NCBI GenBank assembly: GCA_029339505.1
Contig: JAQISU010000096.1
Span: 5,937,501 to 6,001,500 of the forward strand
Direction of reading: 5' to 3'
Length of the DNA: 64,000 nt
Origin: Unio delphinus
Lineage: Eukaryota; Mollusca; Bivalvia; Unionida; Unionidae
The notes under the pieces: generated by a model
Told to the model about the DNA's origin: nothing
The model's database searches: none
Seen by the model: the letters and a program-made list of their open reading frames with translations, nothing else
In this document: positions 25,407 to 38,600 of the stretch, piece after piece
Layout: each line of letters opens with the position of its first letter
Numbering within the stretch: the stretch's first letter is position 1
Made by a program: the position numbers and the translations under genes

Positions 25407-28400
25407 AGAAAATGGATTAAATAGATCTTACCCTAGAAGTTGCATCTTCAGGATCAGCTGTGACACTAAACCTATGGCTGTCTCCTTTAGCACTTTCCCC
25501 ATGATGCAGGACCCTATAAAGGGCCTCTAGGGGAACTCTAGCATCTACAGCCTCAGAGGGAATGTCATCTGGCACTGGGGGTGGGGGACTGAAGTGCTCA
25601 AGAGGTTCCTCAGGTTCAGGGCTGTTTATCAAAGGATATTAAAATTGTGAGCAATTATAATGTTATAAGCAAATTCAAAATGCTGTGACCTTTTTCCAAA
25701 TATTCCATTTTAAATCTTTTTCATCCCTTACATTATCTTCTGTTTGTTGCCACATTATGTATGCAAGTGCCCTATACCGGACATAAAATTATAAATGTGC
25801 CCATCTCTCCCTCCCTCTGTCTCTCACACATAAATACAAAAAAAAGACAAAAGTATGAAATTGCTAAAAACTATTAGCTAATTAATACTTCTTTTCAGAT
25901 CTGAATTGAACTGGCTGTGGTGAATGCATAAGGACATGTAAGACTGAGATCAAATATCTCTACAGCTATTGTCATAATTGTAATTGTATACAAATTATCA
26001 GCTTATGCTCTACTGTGTTACCCAAAAATTAAATAACATTTGCACATTTGAACACTTTTACTTTTATTATTTCTAATAAAATAACTTTAAGTAAAGTTGG
26101 GGTACCTTAGCAGTGTCATTAATTCCAGCCCTGATCATTCTAAAGATTATTTAAAATTCATATCAGAATTTGAAATACATTAGTTACTAATTAAAATCAA
26201 ACAAGGAAACAATTTCAAGTACTTACCCTTTATAGACTTTTTGACTTTGACACTTAAGTGTAAAAAATAAAATTGCCCTGATTAAATAAGAAATGGCTTG
26301 ATAAATGAAATTGCTTTGTATTTTAGACTTGACTTCATTAATGTGACATATCATTCTACATGGTAACTTTTCCTGTAACATTTGCAAAATTTTGCAACTT
26401 TGTTTCTTTCCAGAAAATTAACAAACGTTGTCCAAACCAACTGCAGACTTGTAAAATTTAGACTACAATAATTAACAACACTTGCAGCAGAAGTAAAAGT
26501 ATAACTAAGTCTTCAAATCACCATGACAACAGAACATATTAATTTAATGTCAAAAATGACTTAAGTTTCAGGTAAATTTATTAATATTACAACATAGATC
26601 ATGTTCTGCTGTAGCATAATGTGCCTGCAGACTAGAGTATAAATATGTTGTTTGTTCTACTAATAACTCCTAACAAAATGCAGAGTCTCAGATCTACTGG
26701 CATATCACGTGATGGCAGATCTAGGTCTGTGCAGTTTGCATTAAGACTTGACATAAGTGAGTATAAATGGTATCTACCAAGTTTAAGACAGTCCATTGAA
26801 AGACATGGGAGTAGTTGCACACACAAGAACTGTAGAAAATACATTACACAAGTACAAATGTACAGGTGAGAGGGACCATGATATACTAATGGGGACATTA
26901 GAAAAACTCAACTGCCTTCTTCTTCATCATCAAGTCTTTCCAAACTTTAAGATTTTCATATGAAGACCATACTATGTAAGAAATATCAAAGAAATCTGTC
27001 AATAACTGCAAGATTATTTGCAGCCACAAGATTGTCATATGCTGCATCCAGATGCAAATCAAAAAGGCAAACATGTGCCCCAAGTGGGTCTGAAAGTACT
27101 CACCAGTTTGAAATCTACCTAAAAGTCAAATGCAAGTGATGCTGGCCAAACAATCTGGGTTAGCATGATGTTTGCTGACATGTAAGCTGTCACACTGTGT
27201 TCAGCACCGTTTGAGAAGAAGTTAAAAATAACTGTTGACATAGGATGGACAGAAAAAACACAATGCATGACACACAAGGAGTGCAGGGTCATTCATGTAA
27301 GTTAACAAGAAATTATGGCAGGAACACAGCTACTGGTCAATACAGACATCTTTAGATGATTATGATAAGATGGAGAACAAGTTTCACAGAAATCCATGAA
27401 AAAGTACATGACTAATTGTACTTCCATGATTGTGTGATGTAAAGTCAGGCATAATCAATCCCACATGCTCATGCATCTGTGATGTGGGGATATAAAACGA
27501 CAATTTCAGAAAATTGTATCTAACAATTTGCTGTATCTAAGTAATAACAAGCATGTAACTAATGTATATAACACAGAAATTGGTAAATAATATATTTGTG
27601 ACAATTCAATTTTCTGATATCATGAAGAAAAAAATTTGATCTCTCAATTTATAAACATACGTTATTGTTCGGCTTTCACTCCTCAGTAAGACTTTGGGGA
27701 ATCGGGGCATATGAGTTCCAGAGGCAACACTAAGGGCTCGCATCAATCCTTCCTGAGCATTAGGGGCTGTGCTAAAGTACAATAACTGTAAGAAAAAAAT
27801 TAACTACATACATCAATGTACATAATTTGCTGAGATATTATAAACTTACGACTATTTTAGGAATTTCTTGCAGAAAAATATAAGAAAGAAAAAATACCAG
27901 AAACTGAACTTATATGATGATGAAATTGATTTTGATATTTTGCTGATAGAATCTAGGCTGTGAATTACTAGATTTTCCAAGTGAAATAAATGTGACACTG
28001 GAGTGAAATACAATAAATATTTTCACTGCCACAGTTATCATAACAAAGAAATCTTAGCAATTACTAGATGCTTAAGTGGTGTAGTGGTAAGTATGGCTGT
28101 CTCTCAAACCAAGTTCAGATCATGTAATGTTCATATATTTTTTCCCTCAATTTTTGTATATGTTGTTGTGCCTTGAACTGAGAAGGAATATTATGTTACT
28201 ACTGATATGTTCTGTGCCAATGTACAAACAACACAGCAAAACATAAATGGGGAACTGCTGGCATCATTTTGAAAGAATCAGGAAGACACCTTCTAATGAC
28301 TTGCTTTACATATTGCTAGCCAATAAATCTGAGCATAAAATAAAATGAAAATGTTCTTGTTCCTAGGGAATAATGGATATATTTCATTGAGTGGGTGAAA

Positions 28401-31400
28401 AGCTTAAGGATTTTTTTTTACCCACTTGATGAAATATATCTTTTATTTACTCATTTCAAGCAAATGTCATCTCTAAATATTGTAATAATAATGTTTCCAA
28501 AATACAAAATATCAATATAGTGATGACTGCATAAATAAATCAAACGATGAATCTTGTGAAGAATAAAAACGAATTGTGCACTTGACATGGAAACCAACAT
28601 GAAATGTTGGCTCAGACAGCTTATTAGGTAATAGTGTGTCTGGCTAGCTTTTGGGTGATCTTTGTTTGAGTCCCATTCTGGCCACACATGATCTTTTCTA
28701 CACATTGATTGTTTTCTGTGACATTTGGAAGCAGTTTAGGATCAGCCAACTTAAAGAGTTCTCAGATGTTATAATCTATCACTCTGTGTTGAAATATGGT
28801 TATTGTGATGCATGAAGACACAAGCAGGGGAATATGTGTTAGACACTTGATTTGGATATTTGATAGATACCTTACATGACAACATGTCCTGCTAGCATTC
28901 TGGAGAACATATGTCCCTGTAACATACATATCATACTCCAAGGAGAACAGGTTAAATGTATAATCAATAGCATTTGATAAAAATAATTTATTTTTTCCAG
29001 TCTTATCTGTACAGATCTGCTCTAAAATATGCACACATATGTATGAACATGTGTGTGTATATGTGAGTGTGTGTGTGTGTAATGACACCAATAATAAACC
29101 AAACAAGTGAGAACATTATAATTTGCTCAAAGCTGGAATCTAACCCATGAAAAGTGGGTCAAGTCTCCTTTCACCTTGATCCCATGCACCAATGCTTTGA
29201 CTCACATGATCATGGACTCATCCATTAAAAGGAAGACAAGGCCAAAGGTAAGGACTAGCACTCTAACCCACATGCTTGGCAAGCATAATTTAACACTCAG
29301 CTATAAACACAAACTCACTAGATTTCCTTTCAGAAATGCAAAGTCTACCCGTGAAATAATAAATTGACACATGTATATTAAATCAAAGAGGATAATTCTT
29401 ACCTCTGAGATACAGTATTGTACAGTTGGATGCATGAAATGAAATAAATTTATATGGAATAATGCTACCATAATCACACAGGCTTGAGAGTTACATTTTT
29501 TTCCAAGCCTGAATCAAACACACAATGGCACATTTTGCTTAACTCACAAGCATCAGTACCCTAACCAATATCGTCATGCAATCTTACTTTGTAAAATTGC
29601 ATACTTATACATAACACATACATATATTTTAAACATTTTTAAAATCTATGCCACAATGTCATTACCATCCCAATATAATCCAGTACTGGTGGGACCCTGT
29701 CATGATTAGCAAATATGTCAAACATGGAGGCCTTTAATCTGGTCAAACGGTCAAAACTTCTCTCTGTAATTGCTTGGGTAGGGAACCACAGGTCCATCTG
29801 TTAGCAATTAAATAAAAGACCTCAACTAAAATGTGCTTCAAACATATATTATTCGTTTTAATTGAGAAAGACAATTTCTGATGCTTAGTGTAATGAAATT
29901 TATCACATATAATTTTTTATATCATGTCTAAATGCAAATTGTGCAAAATTCATAATGTACTGGTAGATCTAGGCTGATGCAGCATGCAGCTTTTAAAAGT
30001 AAAAAGTATAACAAACACAACAAACCTTGACCTGTCAGCATATTATTCAATGTCAAATCAGGGTCTATAATGTTTATTGTTGGGCTTGACTTGTAACCAA
30101 GTATATTTGGTAGTAATGGATTCTTACAATTTGTAACTTACACTGACACAATTTGAAAAACTGTTATAAAACTTCAAAATACAAGTATAACAACAGTGAA
30201 AAGTATTCTGGATAATTACATAAAGAGATGCAGATGAAAATTTACGGGCACTGTTTGCATTAAACTGCAACTGAATGCTGACAAATGTCACCATTATAGT
30301 ATTACTTGCTTACAACCATTATAGTATTACTTGCTTACAAGCCCAAGTGCAAACTGTGTGTACCCATATCTGCCCTCACATAATGTGCTGGCAGATCTGG
30401 GTACATGCAGTTTGTTGGGAGTAAAAAGCAGAACAAACTAAAAAGCCTATATCTGCTAGTGCATAGTGTGACAGCAAATCAAGGTCAATGTTATTTACAA
30501 AGCGAGTATCAGCAGTATCTGAAAATTGCTCTATACATCAGACTGTCATATCTGCCACCAACAATGCCATGTGACAGTCACATCAATATACATACTGATA
30601 TATAACTTCTCAGATATAACTACATGTCCTCAAAATCAAAAAATAAATTTATATTACAAAACAGAAATTAATCTATATCTAAAAGACTATGACTATACCA
30701 AACAAAATGCCTAAGAAGACATCTTCCCATGAGATTGCTACTGCAGTAATATTGGTTAGTTACAGCACCCATATTCAACGGCAGATCAAAGTTTAAATTT
30801 GATAGGGCTTAATGACAAGGTGATCTCTGTCAAATTCGGTCACATTTTTGTTTGGTTACAGAGATATGGATTAATGTACATATCATTTTTATGTAGGTAA
30901 TCACATAGCAACCAAGCTGAATAGACTTCTGGTCATGAATTTCATACAACTAGAGTATTTAATGTGTTGATATGATGTCAGACATCAATTAGATAAACAA
31001 GAAAAATTTCAGATTTAATTTTTTGGAGCAATTTTGAGAAGTTGTTTATTGAATTTGTGTTATTTTTAGTACTTGTGGTTATTCTGTATGAGGGTTCAAC
31101 ATCAGTGGTACAAAACTGAAAGGCCCTAAGATTCTTCCATAAACTTCTGTGAAAGCTGGTAAAATTGATTTTATCATAAAGCTGAAATCAGCAAATGCAG
31201 AAAGTTTGTTCTTGTCATTGTGCGGTTATCCACAATTTTTAGCACACAAAAGGATATGCATGGTGACCAGTATAACTAGTGGATGAAAAACCTGGGAAAA
31301 CCCTGGGGAGAACCACCTACCCAAGGGAGGCTACTGACAAGCTTTCTTATATAACACAATGACGTAGCCTGAGAACTAAACCCATGTGGAAAGAGATGGC

Positions 31401-32360
31401 AGTGATTGGTAAAGGCAAGTGTTTCAGTCCACTCAGCTTCCTAGGATCCAGTGAACATGGAAAGGCAATTGGATTTTGATGCAGGGACAAACTAAAAGCT
31501 AACTTGGTAGTATAGCCAGATAACCTAAAAATGGTAACTCAAGTTAACAAATTACTTTTCTAAAAATGTAAAAGTGAATATCTGGATGGAGGTCCTAATT
31601 TGCTGAGCTGCATTCATACAGTGATATTAATAGTACAAAATGCAGTGTAATCAATGATACTTAGTAAGAATCCCAAAGGAAAGTTTAGAAAGTATAAATA
31701 TAAATGTATTTAATTATAATCAAATTCAATGGATGAAAAGTGGAAACTTTTCAATGACATATACAAATTAAAGTATAAATTTATTAACCTTCCATTTTGT
31801 TGTCTATATTTGTACTGTAAATACACAATTTACCTAGCTGGAGCATATTTGTCTAACATTTCTGTTTATAATGTCCATATATAAATGTAGCTTATTATCA
31901 ATGCTTTTTATTTGTGTGTGTATGTAACTATGTACAAGTACACTGACTGTAAATATGCATATAACAGAGGCTATAAGGATTAGTTCATGCAACATATTGT
32001 ATCAACCTCATTAAATAAAGTCATTATTATTATTAATATTTTTAGTATATATGGGCATGCTTCAAGAAGAAAATGAATATATACTCTGTCATACTGTTCC
32101 CTGGTAACAAATCCTGTAGACTTCTGGTCCATCTCTCGGAAATGACCCAATGTTTGTAGCAGATCTGTTTGGGATGGGTATGGCAAGGGCTGGGCTAGGG
32201 CCAGCATGAACCGCCGCCAGTCCACATACTCACTGTCTGAGGACAGTCCATTACTTATCTCTTGAATCTGTAGGAAAGTTAAGAATATCACTATTTCCTT
32301 ACATGCATGTTATCACCTTCATTATCAACTTTATTTTCTTTCTCATGGTCATCATTTGTT

Positions 32361-32413
<53 letters not shown>

Positions 32414-35400
32414 AACTGCAAACAACATAGAATCTGATTTGCCATCATATTATGTGTCAGCAGATTAGGGTCCATGTTGTTCTACTGACTACTTTTAACA
32501 AACTTCATAGATGCATCATGTGATGGCAAATCTGTTTGCAGTTTTCAGTTGGACTTGACATGAAAATAAGTGTACATGATACTTCTAATATAATATACAG
32601 TTCATGGGAAGTCCTAAATGTCACATATTAACACCTAAATGTTATATATCAATACCTAAATGTCATATATCAATACCCAGATGCCATATATCAATACATG
32701 AATATCATATATCAATACCTAAATGTCATATATCAATACCTAAATGTTATATATCAATACCCAAATGTCATATATCATTACCCAGATGCCATATATCAAT
32801 ACATGAATATCATATATCAATACCTAAATGTCATATATCAATACCCAAATGTCATATATCAATATCTAAATGTCATATTTCAATACCTAAATGACATATA
32901 TAAATATATAAATGTCATATATCAATACCCAAATACCATATATCAATAAATGAATATCATATATCAATACCCAAATGACATATATCAATACATAAATGTC
33001 ATATTTCAATACTTAAATGTTATATATCAATATATAAATGTCATGTATCAATATCCAAATGCCATATATTAATACCCAAATATTATATACCAATACCTAA
33101 ATGTCATATATCAAAACCTATATATCATATATGAATACCCAACTGTCATATATCAATACCCAAATTTCATATATTAATACCTAAATGTCATAAATCAATA
33201 CCTAAATGTCATATATCAATAACCAAATGTCATATCAATACCTAAATGTCATATATTAATACCTAAATGTCATATATCAATACCCCAATGTCATATATCA
33301 ATACCTAAATCTAATATATCAATATCAAAATGTCACATATCAATACCTAAATGTCATATCAATTGTACGCTGATGACACTCAAATATACAAATCTATCCA
33401 CTCAACTTAAGTTGATACTAGCATCCAAGGGGTAGAGAGGTACATTTTATAATGTGAAATCATGAATGGCATGTAACAAGCTGCAGACTAATGATGATAA
33501 AACTGAGGCCATTCTGATCAGAACACTAAAACTTTCTCATTTATATCCTTTACCTCAAACAATAAATATCAGCAGCATCAACATTAAATTCACATAATCA
33601 GTACAAAACCTAGGTGTTACTCCAGACAGTACTCTCACATCGCACCAACATGTCATGAACATGTGCAAGTCTGCATATCTTGGGCTGAGATGCATCAGCT
33701 CCATTTTCAAATATCTTTCAGCTGATGCCACTAAAACACTGTGTGTTCATTTGTATTTTCAAGATTTGACTATTGTAACTCAATTCTGTCTGGTTCGTCT
33801 CAACATCTACTCCAGAAACTTCAAAAAGTTCAAAACACAGCTGCTCAGATCATCCTTAGAGTACCATGATCAGAGTACACCTCCTGCTACTCTGTAACCT
33901 ACACTGGCAATCCATTTGATCCAGATTCAAAGACAAAATTTGTTCTCGGTGCTACATTTTACTGACAGACTCCAGTCCAACATACCTATCTGGCCTCACC
34001 CATGGGTACACATCAGCAAGATACTTAAGCTCCTCTTCTGACATTTGCATACTCATTATTCCCACTTTGAAAACAAAGACATATGGACAACAGTCTTTTG
34101 CATACCAGGGTCCAGCAATGTGGAACAAATTGCCCATTGAAATTAGACACAAAGACACAGTGATCCCTTTCAAGAGTGCTCTTAAAACTCACCTTTTTCG
34201 ACTGCAAGAACGAACTTGAAGACCTAATAATGTTTCCTACCTTAAACAGTTTTAGCATGTTTTTGTGTTTTCTTATTTCAAGGGGTATATATATCTGATA
34301 TATATATATATATATGTTGTAAAGCATTAAAGCTTCTAAAGATTAGGTGCTATACAAAGTCTTCTTTATTAATACCTGTGCTGGAGTAATGCTGGTCCAA
34401 ACATCTGGCAGCTCCTCCATACCATGTGTGAGAGCCACTATATTCTCAAAGGTCTCAACAAAAGACTTACTGGACATCACACCTGTTGGAGCTGTTTTCA
34501 CAAACTGAAAATGGATATAATTAGTAATTTAATAAATGGTAAAGTGATAGTGTACTGAGCAGAAAATAAATCCTAGATTTTCATATAACCATCAATACAA
34601 GTTCTTATTTGTTGTCTAATATTATATTTCAAATTCAAAAGTAAATATGGCAGCTGGTACATTCTTTAAATATATGTATATTAAATAAATATACCTTCCT
34701 CTCTTATGTGCCTGTTTTAATGACATGCAAATATCAAAACTTAACAATTTCAAATTTAAGTGGTTGGTTGAAAATGGTTCCAAAGAAATCAAGAAAAGAA
34801 ATTTTAAATATTCCTCCAATTAAATTTGATACTTGAAAAAGGTTCACTCATGAAAAGAAACTATATGATACCTGTAGAGATTTCTCTCATGAAAAGAAAC
34901 TAAACTTGATCCTTTAAAAAATTGTACATCTACAGAGGCAATCATTCTATTGAAAGAGGATTTCTCTCATGTACAGAGACTATATTTGATAGTTAGGGAG
35001 TGTCCTCTGATGAACATCTATTTGTTACCTGAAAAGAGCTCTCTAATGTACAGAAACTATATCTGATAAATTAATGTACTTAAGGAGAGCTCTTTGATGT
35101 ACAGAAACTATATCTGATAATGTACTTAAGGAGAGCTCCCTGATGTACAGAAACTATATCTGATAATGTACTTAAGTCTTAAGGAGAATTACAGTGAATG
35201 TATGCATGCCAAGTATATTAAATCAACATCCAAAACATACTCTCAGACACATTTACTCCAGAATGTTTAAAAATAAAAATATATGCATTCACAACTAAAA
35301 TCCCCAATTTGATTAAACATAAATTGTTCAGTGTTTGTTTAAATTGACTCTCACCATATCTGTTTACAGCTATAATACCCAGCATATTAATTATGTGGAT

Positions 35401-35524
35401 TACTACTTGTATGTATGGAAAATCATTATATCTCTTGATACCTACAATGCCCTAATATCCAATATATTAAAATCAATTGTGGATTGATTGATTGGATTAT
35501 TTTAATTCTCAGCTTATCCATTAA

Positions 35525-35610
<86 letters not shown>

Positions 35611-38600
35611 AAATATATCATGACAACAATACTACCCAACTGATTAAAATCAATTATGTAGATTGATTGCTTGTATGTATGGACTCTCACCATATCCCAT
35701 GATGTCTATAATACCCAAGTGATTAAAGTCAATTATATAGATTAATTGCTTGTTTGTATGGACTATTACCATATCCCATGATGTCTATAATACCCAACTG
35801 ATTAAAATCAATTATGTGGACTGATTTCTTGCATAGACTCCCAAAATATCCCATATCAACTAAAATCTCTAACTGATTAAATAATAAATTATCCAGATTG
35901 TTTGGATGTATGTACAGGTGACACTCAATTTATACCAATTCCATGCACATACTTTCAATTTAACATCGTCGATAATGATGAAAATAAATAAAATTTGTAA
36001 CACCATGCTCATTTTTATTCCATCATTGGAATCATCAGATGTAACTCTCATGCAGCTCATGTATATAATTTGTTTGAAAATTATTCATCAGTAATCATTG
36101 CTTGATAACTTAGAGGTATAATTACCATAGAACTTCCTTATTTTACAAATATAATATGAAACAATTATTCTTCATTTACACTGTAACCTCAGAAACACAT
36201 CTATGGTACAAATCAAGCATCATGGACTCTCACCATATTCTGTGACAGCAAAAATACAGATTAAAATCAATTATATGGACTGTTTGATTGTGTAGCCTTC
36301 CAACAGATCCTCAGTTTTTGTTTTTGTTTTTTTATGATTTAACGCCATTTTTCAGCACAATATAGGCTATACATGGCGGCCAGTATTAATGGTGGAGGAA
36401 GAAACCAGACAAACCCCGGAAAGAACCACTGACCCACAAGAAGCTACTGGCAAGCTTTCTCACATAACTACATTTGCCGAATCTTGGACTCGAACACGTG
36501 CAGACAGATGTGAGATGGCAGTGGTCAATAACGGACAGCACTTTAGACCACTCGGCCACTCGGGGCTCCCATATCCTCAGTCTACTAAACTTCCCAAGTG
36601 ATTAAAAACCAACTCTACAGGCAACTGTTTTTCCAGACAAAATCAGTGTCGCCCACGTTATCCAGATATTGGTTATTCAATGTATCTAATTTACCTGATT
36701 CATCACCTGTAATACTCAAATAACAACAGTATGCTATGTCTATCACAAATATTTTAAAATCCTCAAATAAAACACTCTTCTTCATCAAGTAAAAGAAGCT
36801 GAGGTATCTAGGGTTAATTCATAGTAAAAGACATCTTTCAGTTTCATCTTTATTTTACTTCATCTCCAAATAAATGCATCAGTATCAACATGTGAGAAGT
36901 CAAAATCAGTTAGACATATCAGTCATAAGTCAATAGCATGAATTTAGTAGAATAATCTATATGTTCTATTCCTAAAGCAGCCATTTCCAAAATATAAATG
37001 ATGGCAGTAGGCCACATGTTATGGTGACATTACAGATGAGACAGTCAGTGGACTCTGACACCTTCTGTAGTTTAGAGTTTTGTATATCCTCAGTTGGTCA
37101 TTTTCAAACATTTGTGAATAATAGCAAGTTATTTTTATCCCTTATAGATCCATCTCTATCAAGTTAAATATGTAGCATCTAAAAGTCGTGACACAATGAG
37201 TTTAAATTATAAGTCTGGCAAAGAAAACAACAGACAGGTGGAAGATGTAAATGCCAATAGACTAAGTTATCTTCAAACTCTTTGTCATTATCATCATTTC
37301 ATTATTATTGTAATCATTAGTCGGGATTTTTTACGCTTTTATAGGTACCTAATACATGACTACATCAACTCGATTTATTATGCATGTCAAGCTGACATAT
37401 TGCTTGAACAATCAAATGTGTTTCATTTTTCTTCAACCAACAGCTTAGACTTTTTTGTATCTAGTCACTAAAAATGGTCTACAAGACTTTAATTTCTCAA
37501 ACTCTGATTTGTTTAAAATGTGCTGAACAAGACCTTGAGTGACCAGTCCATTTAAAGTTATTCCTTCTTATTTTAATTATCCAAAACAGCTTTAAGATAT
37601 CATCTCTTGGGACGTGAGTGAGATGTACCTTTGATCATTTCATATACTTGTTATTACAAATGCTATCAACACATAAAGTCAGCATTATTGGTTAAAAAAT
37701 ATCTGCATTTTTCTCACACTTCCACCAGAATCACATACATGTACACAGGATATTCATGTCTTTGATCTCACACATACATCATCCCAATGGCATACCTGTC
37801 AACTTTTCAAAGCCACGTAGGGAGACTGAATAACAAAATATGGAGATTTGGATCTAAAATTGGGAGTTTTTTTTGCAGCATTTGTTAAGCCTCATTTTCA
37901 CTTAATATTGACTTAACTTCCTGGTCCAATACATGTTAAATTCTCAATAGCTAAAGGTTATTCTTAAGTGAACAAGTAAGAAAACAAGTGTGACTAATAA
38001 AAGGTAATAAGTATCAATCCAATTATCATGGGAAATGGACTGGCCCTCGGACATAATTCAAAGAAATCATGTTCTACAGTGTGTGATGCAAGCACCAGCA
38101 ATTGAATGGCAAATGATGCCCTATTTTGTTGCAAGAAAATGTTCTTCAATATGTAGTCTCACAGTACTGTACAATTTTCCTCTTGTCTTATATCCACTTT
38201 CTTTCCTTATTATCAACTCATAAGGCATTAACATTGTTCACTATAAAACATATTTATACTGAACCAGTATTTTAAGGACACATATGGATTGTATGGTATG
38301 AATTTTCATTCCTTCTTTTATTTTAATGATGGTAATTTATGTTCATATATACAGTACAGTAATGACATACCAAGTATTTACTCATGTAAGGTTTTTGTTT
38401 TAGTGGGAATGGAGCTACTGCATATGAAGCTACAGCATTCACGATTATCATTCTTGGGATTGAAATTAATTGCCAACAATTTTATTGTTGTTTGTTTTGT
38501 GTTCTGGTTTTTATTTCCAATCTGATTTTAGTATTGTTGATAAGATAAAACAAATTCATAAATTTATGAAAATAATGTTTAAACTTATATTCTATTTAAT

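Noticed and set aside
32604..32949. Two overlapping + strand frames of Ile/Ser/Pro and Tyr/Gln/Asn repeats
   Set aside because: A 21-bp minisatellite read in two frames.
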